Both the position numbers and the translations under genes were made by a program. From Psychrobacillus sp. INOP01 (GTDB lineage: Bacteria; Bacillota; Bacilli; Bacillales_A; Planococcaceae), in contig NZ_CP073315.1 of assembly GCF_018140925.1 (NCBI RefSeq), positions 1,426,001 to 1,490,000 of the forward strand: a stretch of 64,000 nucleotides of DNA, given 5' to 3'. The notes beneath the pieces were generated by a model, which was not told the origin of the DNA, did no database searches, and worked only from the letters and a program-made list of their open reading frames with translations. How positions within the stretch are numbered: the stretch's first letter is position 1; the number at the start of each line of letters is the position of its first letter. Shown here in pieces: positions 8,880 to 17,693 of the stretch.

Positions 8880-9332
8880 TTAAAGCCAATTATGTTGCTT
8901 AGCACATTCTTCAGCTAACTTTAAAAGGTTTGTTCTTTTCGGATTGGTCGGTTCAATCTTTTCGATTAATTGTAAGGCAGTTTCAAAGTTAAATGAAACA
9001 TAGCCTGTTTTTTCAAAATCAAAAGAATATGGCTTCATCTCTATTACTTTTGCTAAAAACCATATAGTATAAGAATCAGTAGAATCCCAATACCATAAAG
9101 CAAAAGGGATTTTCTCCTCTCCCAATACAATACCCACTTCCTCCATTGCCTCACGTTCTAGTGCCTGGTCAATATTTTCAGTTTCCTCTAGTCTTCCTCC
9201 TATTGTCGTCAACAGTTGCTCATCCCTATCCCATGCCATAAGAATATTTCCATTTTCCGTAAACGGAACACAATGAACTCCTGCAATTTTCTTATCAGTC
9301 GGCAAAGAATCTATTTTAGTTAGCAATTCCAT
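8880..9332 (-). CDS. NUDIX hydrolase
   Basis: About 150 residues with a perfect NUDIX box: the G-x5-E-x7-REUxEExGU pattern is met by GRLEETENIDQALEREAME and EVGI (roughly residues 50-72). This box binds divalent metal and cleaves nucleoside diphosphates linked to another group. The substrate cannot be assigned. The ATG at 9332 is chosen; a GTG six bases upstream in the same frame is an alternative. It lies close behind the membrane-protein gene at 9342-9665, so translation may be coupled. Confidence 0.88.
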   Translation of the reverse strand: MELLTKIDSLPTDKKIAGVHCVPFTENGNILMAWDRDEQLLTTIGGRLEETENIDQALEREAMEEVGIVLGEEKIPFALWYWDSTDSYTIWFLAKVIEMKPYSFDFEKTGYVSFNFETALQLIEKIEPTNPKRTNLLKLAEECAKQHNWL

Positions 9333-9341
9333 TCCCACTCT

Positions 9342-9665
9342 CTATACTTTAGTCCATAAGTAATCTACTATTGAAAATAACGAACCTATAACAATTATCA
9401 GGATCCCAAAACTGCTCCCCGTATCTCCAGGTTTCAATACGAATGCAATTCCAAATAAAATCATCGCAATACCTATACCCAAAACTTTTGTATAGATTCT
9501 ACCGTTTGCTATTCCTCGATTACTAAGTACTATAGCTCTAAGTACGCATAACGTTATTCCATATAGTGTTAACAGAATATTTCCTGCTTTTTCGAATTGA
9601 TTAATTGTTATATTAATAAATAGTGCTCCAAATAATATGGATATTATAGCAATAAAAGTTTTCAT
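9342..9665 (-). CDS. Small membrane protein of unknown function
   Basis: A 107-residue protein with about four hydrophobic segments: FIAIISILFGALFIN at the N-terminus, ILLTLYGITLCVLRAI, ILGIGIAMILFGIAFVL-like and FGILIIVIGSLFSIVDYLW at the end. No family is recognised. It sits between a nucleotidyltransferase gene and a NUDIX gene on the same strand, with only a few bases to the latter, indicating a small operon. Confidence 0.65.
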   Translation of the reverse strand: MKTFIAIISILFGALFINITINQFEKAGNILLTLYGITLCVLRAIVLSNRGIANGRIYTKVLGIGIAMILFGIAFVLKPGDTGSSFGILIIVIGSLFSIVDYLWTKV

Positions 9666-9681
9666 ACGTCCTCCATATTCC

Positions 9682-10389
9682 TTATTTCCCTATAGAAAAA
9701 CCTTCAAACAATCGTCCCCCAAAAGGCTCCATCACTACTTCGACCAAATGAATTACTTTTCCTTTATCACCAGTTTTGTAGTATGTATCAAATGCTTCGA
9801 CAAATTGATTGGTGAAGTCTTCATCATATGCAAGTAAAGAGCGGACAATCCATTTAGAAGTACCTATCCAACAATGGTTGGTTCTTAGAACAAATTCACT
9901 TAATAGTTCTGCTAAAGTGTTTGCGATGAATATTTCTTCGGCTCTATTGGAACATCCTATAAAATCATCTAGTGTATCTGTCAGAAAGTACCGTTTTATT
10001 TGTACAATTTCTTCTGACCATTTTTCTGGTCCTTCATTTAACAGTTCCGCTGCTTCTTTTTTTATAGATTCAATTACTCCATCGTCCCTTAAAATAATTC
10101 CCTCCGATACCATTCTAGGCAGGGATGGGCGAGCACGTTCTCGATCACTCTCAAAAAATGGCTTATAGGAGCTCGCATTATGTACAAACACTTCAATTGG
10201 CCAATCCAATTCTATAAACGACTCTCGATAAGAAGAAGGAACTGTGTCATCAAAAATCACAATGTCTAAGTCGGATGTATTCGTTGCCTCTCCCCGTACG
10301 ACGCTCCCTGCTAACAAAGCACCATTACAATTCGGAAAATACTTATGTACAAATTTTTGAGCTACCTCCATTGGATTATGTTTGTTCAT
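9682..10389 (-). CDS. Nucleotidyltransferase-domain protein
   Basis: A 235-residue protein with a polymerase-beta-type nucleotidyltransferase motif near its start: GSVVRGEATNTSDLDIVIFD (the GS-x-x-RG ... SDLD pattern, about residues 26-46), which binds metal and NTP. The helical C-terminal half is of the kind seen in aminoglycoside-adenylyltransferase-like and KNTase-like proteins, but no resistance family is matched firmly. The ATG at 10389 follows GGAGG by eight bases; an earlier in-frame ATG at 10404 overlaps that ribosome binding site. It appears to head a small minus-strand operon with the membrane protein and NUDIX genes. Confidence 0.78.
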   Translation of the reverse strand: MNKHNPMEVAQKFVHKYFPNCNGALLAGSVVRGEATNTSDLDIVIFDDTVPSSYRESFIELDWPIEVFVHNASSYKPFFESDRERARPSLPRMVSEGIILRDDGVIESIKKEAAELLNEGPEKWSEEIVQIKRYFLTDTLDDFIGCSNRAEEIFIANTLAELLSEFVLRTNHCWIGTSKWIVRSLLAYDEDFTNQFVEAFDTYYKTGDKGKVIHLVEVVMEPFGGRLFEGFSIGK

Positions 10390-10559
10390 GTCTATCGCCT
10401 CCATCTCTCTTAATAATTTCTATAGTAAGGAGGAAATACCTTCATTATTCAAGTCAATCCATAAAATTAAAATCCTTATTTCGCTCAGACTATATACTAC
10501 TTTAAAAGCACATCTAGCAGTTTAGTCCTTTTACTCTAAAACAGAAGTCCTGATTTTAT

Positions 10560-10706
10560 AAAATAAAATCATTCCCTTTCACCTGTTTTTTATAATTCAA
10601 ATAAGAACCAATGATTTTAATTTCATATCTCTTCTAGTTTTAATACAATTAGTAAAAATAGGATATTCGATTAAGTTTTAACATTCACGTTAGGAGGATT
10701 ATTCAT
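10560..10706. repeat. Upstream part of the tandem DUF1672 duplication
   Basis: This stretch is a diverged copy of bases 11870-12018, both lying just before a DUF1672 gene. Shared blocks include CTTTCACCTGTTTTTT, TTTCATATCTCTTCT, TTTTAATACAATTAG and AAGTTTTAACAT-CACGT followed by AGGAGGAT. The duplication therefore copied the presumed promoter and ribosome binding site together with the gene. No clear sigma-A boxes could be fixed. Confidence 0.65.
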
Positions 10707-10738
10707 ATGCGTAATAACAAGAAAGTTTTGGTATTTGG

Positions 10739-10758
10739 TTTAGGCCTATTTAGGCCTA
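10739..10758 (+). repeat. 10-bp tandem duplication causing a frameshift
   Basis: The decamer TTTAGGCCTA occurs twice in a row (10739-10748 and 10749-10758), where the intact paralogue has one related unit. It puts the remaining lipoprotein codons out of frame. Loss of one unit by slippage would restore the signal peptide but not the rest of the damaged gene. Confidence 0.85.
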
Positions 10759-10936
10759 ACAGTTATGTTAGGAGGATGTAATATAGGGACGGATAATACA
10801 AAAAGTATTGAAATAGAAACTGAATCAGCAGTACCACCAGGTGAAGAACAAAAAATTTCAATGAACACCAAAAATTTTGTTAAAGTTCAGGATTATAACG
10901 GAGAAGGCTACGCGTTAAGAAATGGTGAGGAAACGA

Positions 10937-11160
10937 TAAGGAGGGAGATCTGGCGATACAACGTCATATCCATGTAATTTTAGCATCCTTGCATAGGGTG
11001 CCAGTAATCTACCGTTTCCACCTGCTCCATGAATTAAAATAACTTTAATTTTAGAACTAGGAACGGACATTCGATCCAGATGGATATAATAATCGTTCCA
11101 TTTCCACCATTCTTCAATAAGAGAAAAAAGAAACTTTTTACCAATGAAAAATTTTCTGAT
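10937..11160 (-). pseudogene. Internal fragment of an alpha/beta-hydrolase gene, inserted antisense
   Basis: On the minus strand this stretch is open for about 75 codons and reads EEWWKWNDYYIHLDRM, then KIKVILIHGAGGNGRLLAPY and HGYDVVSPDLPPY. The HGxGG oxyanion-loop motif followed by LAPYARxL and DLPPY is the classic N-terminal part of alpha/beta-hydrolase enzymes. There is no start codon with a ribosome binding site and no catalytic serine region, so it is a fragment. It lies exactly in the gap of the broken DUF1672 gene, which shows it was brought in by illegitimate recombination. No full-length parent gene is in the window. Confidence 0.75.
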
Positions 11161-12018
11161 GTATCACGCTGTTGCGATTGTACCAATTGATGTAAAAAAT
11201 AAAATAATTGAGACAGACAAAGTGTTTACACAGGCTGGTCAAGTAGAAGATGCTCTAGCCAGTGGATTATATGTAATGGCATATGAAAAAGAAATAGAAA
11301 ATTTGAATAACTTCGTTAACCAAATGTCAAAAGAATATTCTCTAGTAGGAAAAAATAAAGAAGCGGTTCAAAATGTCGGTGGAACAGGATTTTTAACTCC
11401 TTTTTATTTCATAAGTTCTATAGGAGAGACCTTCGATAAGATTAACTCTTTGTACTTAGAGAATCGAAATGTAGATAGAAAAGAGCTAAGAAGTATTTTG
11501 GATGAAAGTAAGTTCAACCCGGATGATGTGAACATCGTATTTAACGTGTTTATGAAAGAAGACAATACAGAGCCAGATGAAAAAGCTTATGATGAAATTT
11601 ACAAGGAGATTGAAACAGCTGAAGGATTTCTTAGAGGATCATATTCTTTTTTAATGCATGATAATTTGATTAACAGTAAATATGGGAGTGGTTCGAAAGG
11701 AAATACTATAGATAAAAATGCAGTGAACGAGATCATGAAAGAATAGATTTTCTACACCTTTAAACAATTGAGAAATAGATATCTCATGAAATCGTACTAT
11801 AGTCGCTATTATTGTTCAATACAATTATTTTCTCTCGTCCTTTATAATTCAAAAGACCTTAATAACAATTAAAAGTTCATAACCTTTCACCTGTTTTTTA
11901 AAAATTCAAACAAAAAATTAGGATTACATTTTCATATCTCTTCTCGTTTTAATACAATTAGTAAATATAGGATATTTGAAATTATTAAGTTTTAACATCC
12001 ACGTGAGGAGGATTTCAT

Positions 12019-12969
12019 ATGCATAAGAACGAGAAAGTCTTGGCATTTGGTTTAGGCATAACAGTTTTGTTAGGAGGATGTAGCATGGGGACGGATAATG
12101 TAAAAAGCACGGATTCGGAAACTGAAACAGTAGCACAAGCTGGTGGAGAGCAAGAAATTGCTATGAACACAGAAAACCTAGTTAGTATTCAAGACTATAA
12201 CGGAGAAGGCTATGCGTTAAGAAATGGTGAAGAGACAGATAAGATTGCTGAAGCTAACCGTGAGGATATTGAAGTAGCGGTTAAAAAATTCTTTAGTGAG
12301 AAATATAAAACCGAAGTAATTGTGCATAATCTAGTAGGTGCTGTGGACGGTGTTTCGGTATTCGTAGAATCGGTAGGCGAACCACATTTTCATACTTTTG
12401 CAATAGTCCCTATTGATGTAAAAAGTAAAACAGTGAAAACGGATGGTGTATGGTCTCAGGAAGGACAGGTAGAAAGCGCCCTATCAGCTGGAATATTTGC
12501 AATGGCATATGAAAAAGAAATAGATAATTTAGACGTTTTTGTAAACCAAGTAATTAAAGATTATCCCGTTGTTGGTAAAAACATGGAAGCAGTAAACAAT
12601 ACTTCGTCAGGATACTATACCTCTCATTACTTTATTAGTGCATTCGATGATATATTCAATAAGCTTAACACTTTATATATGAAGGACCAAAATATAAGTA
12701 AAGAAGAAATAAGAAAATTCCTCGATGAAAGTAAGTTCGACCCTGAGTCAGTTAGCATAACTCTTAACTTTTTTATGAAAGAAGCTAACACTGAACCAGA
12801 TGAGAAAGCTTACGATGAAATTTTAAATAAAATTAAAGAGAGTGACGGTTTTCCAAAGGGCGGCTATGCCTTGATACTTAACGACAACACAATAGACAGC
12901 AAGTATGGTACTAATTCAAATGATAATACTATATCCAAAAATGATTTGAATAAAATCGTGAAAGAATAG
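12019..12969 (+). CDS. DUF1672 lipoprotein, TilA-like immunity candidate
   Basis: A 316-residue lipoprotein. The signal peptide VLAFGLGITVLLGGC ends at a lipobox LGGC, and the mature part carries the DUF1672 signature ENLVSIQDYNGEGYALRNGEE, EKYKTEVIVHNLVGAVDGVSV and EPHFHTFAIVPIDVKSK. In Staphylococcus aureus, DUF1672 lipoproteins (TilA) protect the cell against the type VII secreted lipase toxin TslA. The next gene, 13 bases on, encodes a TslA-like protein, which supports the same role here. An excellent AGGAGGA lies before the ATG. A broken tandem copy precedes it. The immunity role is inferred from family and context. Confidence 0.85.
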   Translation: MHKNEKVLAFGLGITVLLGGCSMGTDNVKSTDSETETVAQAGGEQEIAMNTENLVSIQDYNGEGYALRNGEETDKIAEANREDIEVAVKKFFSEKYKTEVIVHNLVGAVDGVSVFVESVGEPHFHTFAIVPIDVKSKTVKTDGVWSQEGQVESALSAGIFAMAYEKEIDNLDVFVNQVIKDYPVVGKNMEAVNNTSSGYYTSHYFISAFDDIFNKLNTLYMKDQNISKEEIRKFLDESKFDPESVSITLNFFMKEANTEPDEKAYDEILNKIKESDGFPKGGYALILNDNTIDSKYGTNSNDNTISKNDLNKIVKE

Positions 12970-12982
12970 GAGTCGAGCACCT

Positions 12983-15061
12983 ATGACCACTATAAATGAT
13001 GTATCAAACACAGACGATAAGGATTTGGTTGAACTTGCAGGTTATCATTCCTATAAACACTATGAAAGATTCAGTGATATATGGGTTAATGGAAAAAGAT
13101 TTGATGTAATTCATACAAAATACAATTCTGTATCTGGTTTAGATGCATTAACCGTTAAGAATTTTGAAACAAAAGAAATTTCCATTGTATTCGTAGGAAG
13201 CGAACAGTTAGACAAAGACTGGCTCGGTACAAACACTAAGCTAATTGGCACAGTCCCACCACAGCAAATTGAGGACGCTAAAATATATTTCCAGCAAATG
13301 AACGATAAATACGGAGAAATTTCTTCTGTCTCCGGAAATTCACTTGCTGGTGCTTTGACAAATGCAGTGGCAATCGACAATCCACAGGTGAAAGCAGTGA
13401 CGCTTAATCCTGCTATTCTTCCTTTTGGTATGGTCGATTCTAGCGAAGAATATCCTAATATTACAAATTACTATAGTAAATATGATTTTCTTACTGGGAC
13501 GGAGGAATCTCTTGGTTTAGGTGATCGGATTCCTGGAAACAAACATGGGATAAATAATGGCGTTCCTCTCTTTTCGATGCTTGGTTCTAATCACACAGGC
13601 TATATAGAAGCGGATGAGAATGGCGAATTCAAAATTGAAGTAGGAGTAAAAGGTCAGCCGGGGCATGGATTTATCTATATTGGAGCTGATGATCATATTG
13701 TCACGAGCCTTTGGACTGGTTCCCCTTTATATGGTGGTCAAACGGAAAAAATTGTTTTAAACAAAGAAAATTTGCTACTGCTATCAAACGGGATTCAAGA
13801 TCAGGTAAAAGGCAGAATTACGAATGTACAAAACTATCTAAACAACTCCGTAAGTATTGTCTTAGATGAAAGTATGCAGTTTAGCACTCGCGTAACAGTC
13901 TTACAGCAAACCTTTCAAATGATGTTTGATGAAACTGCGGGAGATCCTTTATTCAACGGAATCTCCAACACGGGTACCCTTATTAAAGGATGTATCGACC
14001 ATTTAATTACTCTATTAGACGCTGCTGAAGCTAAATGCAGAATACTAAATTCTATCTTGAACTCTAAACCTGCAGAAATAATAGAATTTATTGCTTCCAT
14101 AAATATTGATGTAGAGAGCCTCTTTGCTCCTGCAAGAGAATATTTAAACCAGTTAAAAGATGATGTGGATAACTTAGTGAATGGTGCACAAAACATCATC
14201 CAAACATACATACCTGAGCTTTTTAAAGGTGGCAAGGATATGTTTGTAGATGCAGTAGTTGGTGAACTAAATGCGCATTACTCAATCGTTCACAAAAATA
14301 AAGAGGCTGTTTATAACCAATTAACAAACTATGAAAAACAGGTTAAAGATATAGCTACTTCTATGTTTAACAAGGATCAAAATCTGGGAAGCTCTATTCA
14401 ATCAGGGATCTCTCTTGCAGACGGTGTAGATGCTATACAAAAGACTGAAATCATGAATATTGAAAACTCCCCATATTTAACAATAGGGATGAAAATAAAA
14501 GAACTACAGGTTAATCTAGCTCATCAACAATTCACCTCACTAGTAACTACTATATTACAGCCAATTGTTGACAATATTTACCAGATCGCTCTGTTTGTTG
14601 AATCAGCATTATCTTCTATTATTTTTAGAGTTAAAGCTGCTCTTAATGTAGGGCTCTATGGTAATCCAGTTGGTTTATTCATCAGCCTATTTACAGATTA
14701 TGAGCAAAAAATAAAAACAGCAGTTAATAATGCATTTGTTCCTTTAGAGGAGATTAAAACTATTGCAGAAACTGTGCGTATTGGAGCTGGTAGTATGTCA
14801 GCGAATATTCCTGAAATGCTTCAGAACTTTAAGCCTTATATAGATACAGCCATTTTCGAGCCTGGGAAGTTTGATGATGTCAGGCTCTATAACATTTCAA
14901 CTTTAGCTATTCTAGACGAAATGGAAATGCTATTTAATGATATTATCTTTCAATTATCCAATGAAAAAGCAAATGCTATTGAAGCAACACTAGAAGTATC
15001 AAAGAATGTATTGAGCAACCTACAGATATTAAAGGAGCAGGTTAATCGAGGTACACTTTAG
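12983..15061 (+). CDS. TslA-like lipase protein with reversed toxin architecture
   Basis: A 692-residue protein. Its N-terminal third has an alpha/beta-hydrolase lipase-like fold: strand KEISIVFVGSEQ, then the nucleophile elbow SGNSLAG (Ser about 120), strand VKAVTLNPAI, and plausible acid and histidine at YSKYDFLTG (about Asp168) and GSNHTGY (about His204). From about residue 260 it is long, helical and free of Cys, as in LXG-type secretion domains. An N-terminal catalytic part with a C-terminal LXG-like part is the reversed order described for TslA of S. aureus, a type VII secreted phospholipase toxin. There is no signal peptide. It follows a DUF1672 gene by 13 bases. No type VII secretion machinery or TlaA/TlaB-like partner is evident in the window. 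Confidence 0.75.
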   Translation: MTTINDVSNTDDKDLVELAGYHSYKHYERFSDIWVNGKRFDVIHTKYNSVSGLDALTVKNFETKEISIVFVGSEQLDKDWLGTNTKLIGTVPPQQIEDAKIYFQQMNDKYGEISSVSGNSLAGALTNAVAIDNPQVKAVTLNPAILPFGMVDSSEEYPNITNYYSKYDFLTGTEESLGLGDRIPGNKHGINNGVPLFSMLGSNHTGYIEADENGEFKIEVGVKGQPGHGFIYIGADDHIVTSLWTGSPLYGGQTEKIVLNKENLLLLSNGIQDQVKGRITNVQNYLNNSVSIVLDESMQFSTRVTVLQQTFQMMFDETAGDPLFNGISNTGTLIKGCIDHLITLLDAAEAKCRILNSILNSKPAEIIEFIASINIDVESLFAPAREYLNQLKDDVDNLVNGAQNIIQTYIPELFKGGKDMFVDAVVGELNAHYSIVHKNKEAVYNQLTNYEKQVKDIATSMFNKDQNLGSSIQSGISLADGVDAIQKTEIMNIENSPYLTIGMKIKELQVNLAHQQFTSLVTTILQPIVDNIYQIALFVESALSSIIFRVKAALNVGLYGNPVGLFISLFTDYEQKIKTAVNNAFVPLEEIKTIAETVRIGAGSMSANIPEMLQNFKPYIDTAIFEPGKFDDVRLYNISTLAILDEMEMLFNDIIFQLSNEKANAIEATLEVSKNVLSNLQILKEQVNRGTL

Positions 15062-15130
15062 ATAAAGTAAACTATCTTCCATCAGTGTAGGTATTATTCC
15101 CCGTTAATGCGGGATAAATAGAGGTAAGAA

Positions 15131-15159
15131 AAAGGTGAGCTCCTAACGATCTCACCTTT
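15131..15159. terminator. Terminator between convergent genes
   Basis: The arms AAAGGTGAG (15131-15139) and CTCACCTTT (15151-15159) are fully complementary, and the flanking A and T runs allow use from both sides. It lies between the lipase-like gene and the small convergent gene at 15166. Confidence 0.65.
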
Positions 15160-15165
15160 CATGTA

Positions 15166-15342
15166 CTAGTTATTTTTTCTTTTGTTAGATGGGTTTTTAT
15201 TGATTTTGTTTGTTACTTTATTTTTCGATACCTCTATAAATTCTTCAGCAATTTCCTCGTCCGGATTATTCGTAGGATTCTTGTACAATTCATAACTATT
15301 GTGTGTTCTTACATTTACGGTCTTATTGTTATTTTTACTCAT
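15166..15342 (-). CDS. Small Asn/Lys-rich protein of unknown function
   Basis: A 58-residue gene supported by a perfect AGGAGGTG seven bases before its ATG. The protein begins MSKNNNKTVNVRTHNSYELY, has an acidic helix PDEEIAEEFIEVSKN and ends in an Asn/Lys/Arg-rich tail. It has no membrane segment and no family I recognise. It is convergent with the lipase-like gene, so it is not obviously part of that module, although small partner proteins are known for such toxins. The ribosome binding site and codon use make it likely to be real. Confidence 0.6.
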   Translation of the reverse strand: MSKNNNKTVNVRTHNSYELYKNPTNNPDEEIAEEFIEVSKNKVTNKINKNPSNKRKNN

Positions 15343-15432
15343 GAATATTCACCTCCTAGAATATAATTTGCTCTAGCTAGATGGTTTTATGCTTACTGAG
15401 TAAGTGTATATTCAAGATCACTCACTCTCTTG

Positions 15433-17337
15433 CTATTCATCCGTTCTCTTTTTTATCTCCTTAGCTATTTTTCTTAAAGCCTTTTTGGACCCTCTTTCCA
15501 TATCATGTTGGAGTTTACGCTCTGTATAACTTACAAACAATGTAGATAGATCATAACCTTCTGGGTATAAGTCGGTTGCTTTTCCCTCCAACACTATCCT
15601 TTTAACATTCTGCTTTATTACTTCATTTTTGTAGAAAACAGATACATTATTCTGTTGATCCTTTTTCTCGTACACGATACCAAAATCGTCATGTTCAAGT
15701 AATTTTACTCTGTCTCCTCTTTCGAAGCTGTACGTTTCTACTTGTGATTCCCTATGAGTAGTTGGTTTTTTAATCTTATTTTCTCTCACACGTTCTAAAT
15801 CATATGTTTTGTCTTCCATATAGTTTTGCGCTTTTTTTAGTACTTTCTCTTGAATATTCATTTTCTTAGAAATCCATAGAGCATTACTTTCCCCTGATTT
15901 ACCAATGAGAAGCTTATACATCGGCTCTAATGCTTCACTATCAAACTGCATCGCCGCATTCATAAAGTCACTATGGATTTCTGAGTAGCGCTTAATCTCC
16001 CCATAATGGGTTGTTGCGACAGTAATACAGCCCATTTGATAAAACTCCTCCAAGATTGCAATAGCTAGAGCCGCTCCTTCATTTGGTTCAGTTCCACTTC
16101 CTATTTCATCGAAGAGAAGCAATGTATTATTCGTCGATGTGCTCATAATTTCCGAAATATTTTTCATATGAGAAGAAAAAGTGCTAAGAGAATTTTCAAT
16201 ACTTTGATTGTCTCCAATATCGACAAATATGTTATCGACTACCGCTATTTCCGTCCCAACATCGGCGGCTATATGAAACCCGGACATGACAGCAAGAGTT
16301 AAAATACCAATCGTCTTCAGCACCACCGTTTTTCCTCCCGCATTTGGTCCAGTAATTATCAAGCTTCGATAGTCCTTTCCAATTTCAAAATCTAGAGGTA
16401 CGATATTACCGGTCAAAATTGGATGCTTGCAATTTTTTAAATGGATATACCCATAATTGTTTAACTTCGGTTCAATACCATCGATACTTTTACTAAATTT
16501 CGCTTTGGCAAAAATCATGTCATACTGAGCAATCAATTCGATATTAATATGAATTTGTCTAATTTCCTCTAGAATCATTCCCGAAATAGTAGCCAAAATT
16601 TGATACTCTTCTATTGATTCCTCCGATTTAAGGGTTGCTAGCTCTCCGTTAAATTTAGTGATCGCTGCTGGTTCGATAAATACCGTAGATCCTTTAGAGG
16701 ATGATTCAATAATCGTACCCTGTACTTGGTTTTTATAGGAAGCTTTAATCGGGATAGTAAATCTATCATCTTTTTTACTGATAAAAAATTCCTGTATATA
16801 TTCTTTGTTGGCACTACTTTTGAGAAATTTATTCAGCCGCTCCTCTATCTTTTCTTCGGTTTTTGCTATTTGATTTCGTATACGCTTTAACTCTCTGCTC
16901 GCTTCAGAATCCACCATATTCCCTCTAATAGAAGCATTAATCGTTTCTTCAATAGTCGTAAACTCCATCATGGAATAAGCATAAGAATGAAGAATAGGGG
17001 CAAAAAATTCTTTACCTAACATGAATTTCTTAATCATCCTACATCCTCTTAAGAAATCCGATATTGCTACTAACTCAGAAGGCCCCAAAATCATCCCTTT
17101 TTCAAGTTTCTCCATGAGGTGACCAATATTGGAGATACCCTTTAACGGTAGATGATTTTCTGCATCTAACAATTTTCTTGCTTCAGTCGTCTCGTTTAGT
17201 CTATTTCCTACTACTTTACTGTTTGGACTTGGGAAAAGATTATCTAATAATTCCTTCCCCAAACTACTAACGCAGTAGGATTTCACCATCTCTTTAAGTT
17301 CGTTATATTGTAATTTTTCATAGGTCATCGTATTCAT
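15433..17337 (-). CDS. MutS2-like ATPase lacking the Smr domain
   Basis: A 634-residue MutS-family ATPase of the MutS2 type. The core and lever helices (about 1-300) lead to the ATPase with Walker A GPNAGGKT, the FVDIGDNQSIENSLSTFSSH signature, Walker B LLLFDEIGSGTEP and the ATTHYGE loop. The clamp coiled coil and a KOW-like C-terminal part (FERGDRVKLLEHDDFGIVYE) are present. True MutS2 is about 780 residues and ends in an Smr nuclease domain, which is missing here. B. subtilis MutS2 acts on collided ribosomes. This shorter paralogue is preceded by an attenuator-like leader, so an inducible, ribosome-linked role is plausible but inferred. GGAGGTAAG precedes the ATG. Confidence 0.88.
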   Translation of the reverse strand: MNTMTYEKLQYNELKEMVKSYCVSSLGKELLDNLFPSPNSKVVGNRLNETTEARKLLDAENHLPLKGISNIGHLMEKLEKGMILGPSELVAISDFLRGCRMIKKFMLGKEFFAPILHSYAYSMMEFTTIEETINASIRGNMVDSEASRELKRIRNQIAKTEEKIEERLNKFLKSSANKEYIQEFFISKKDDRFTIPIKASYKNQVQGTIIESSSKGSTVFIEPAAITKFNGELATLKSEESIEEYQILATISGMILEEIRQIHINIELIAQYDMIFAKAKFSKSIDGIEPKLNNYGYIHLKNCKHPILTGNIVPLDFEIGKDYRSLIITGPNAGGKTVVLKTIGILTLAVMSGFHIAADVGTEIAVVDNIFVDIGDNQSIENSLSTFSSHMKNISEIMSTSTNNTLLLFDEIGSGTEPNEGAALAIAILEEFYQMGCITVATTHYGEIKRYSEIHSDFMNAAMQFDSEALEPMYKLLIGKSGESNALWISKKMNIQEKVLKKAQNYMEDKTYDLERVRENKIKKPTTHRESQVETYSFERGDRVKLLEHDDFGIVYEKKDQQNNVSVFYKNEVIKQNVKRIVLEGKATDLYPEGYDLSTLFVSYTERKLQHDMERGSKKALRKIAKEIKKRTDE

Positions 17338-17361
17338 TTACTTACCTCCACTAAGAATAAT

Positions 17362-17431
17362 AAAAAAATGCCCGCAAAAAAGTTTCCTACCACTCCATTT
17401 TAAAAAAATGGATAGAAAGCTCCTGCGGGCA
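17362..17431 (-). terminator. Attenuator terminator just before the MutS2-like gene
   Basis: The outer arms TGCGGGCA (17424-17431) and TGCCCGCA (17369-17376) and an inner stem (GCTTTCTATCC pairing with GGTAGGAAAC) form a large hairpin. On the minus strand it is followed by seven T residues (17362-17368). It lies only about 25 bases upstream of the MutS2-like start codon, inside its leader, so it must be overcome for the gene to be transcribed. Confidence 0.75.
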
Positions 17432-17669
17432 TCTGCCAAGTATTTTAGACGAGGCATACAAATTGTTCACAAAAAGAGGCCAAGAAAAAGAGCGCAGCAG
17501 GACAAATCCCACCACGCTCTTCGTCCTAACATACATCATGTTAAACGAACTATGGAAAAGGAAGCAGTCTTCAGGTAGGTATCCACATTGAAAAACAATG
17601 TAGAACAAGGCGTACTAAATAAGCTGGTTAATCACCAGGTTTCTACACACCTTATTTAACTAATGGAAA

Positions 17670-17693
17670 TTAGCTCATACCTACTTCAGACAT
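17670..17693 (-). CDS. Putative 7-residue leader peptide
   Basis: An ATG 25 bases after the predicted transcription start opens the frame MSEVGMS followed by TAA. AAGGTG and GGTG lie 9 and 4 bases upstream. Its codons are complementary to a later leader segment at 17567-17582, the usual design of a regulatory leader peptide. Confidence 0.45.
   Translation of the reverse strand: MSEVGMS

Larger units (their letters stand above)
10707..11746 (+). pseudogene. Broken DUF1672 lipoprotein (immunity-like) gene, first tandem copy
   Basis: This copy starts with the same ribosome binding site and ATG as the intact gene at 12019 but carries two lesions. A 10-bp tandem duplication in the signal-peptide codons (10739-10758) shifts the frame, so the first frame stops near 10781. 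The middle (about 10937-11160), where the intact copy has residues from after GEET to before FHTFAIVPID, is replaced by unrelated antisense DNA. The parts on either side still align well (NGEGYALRNGEET; AIVPIDVKNK; DESKFNPDDVNIVFN). A start inside the remnant could still give a soluble C-terminal piece from 11144, but it would lack the lipobox. It is most likely non-functional. Confidence 0.85.

Noticed and set aside
10937-11160. Antisense insert considered as an insertion sequence or transposon remnant
   Set aside because: No inverted ends, target-site duplication or transposase motifs; it reads as an alpha/beta-hydrolase fragment.
17387-17608. A 73-residue minus-strand frame in the leader of the MutS2-like gene
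   Set aside because: No ribosome binding site, composition unlike a protein, and it crosses the hairpins of the leader RNA.
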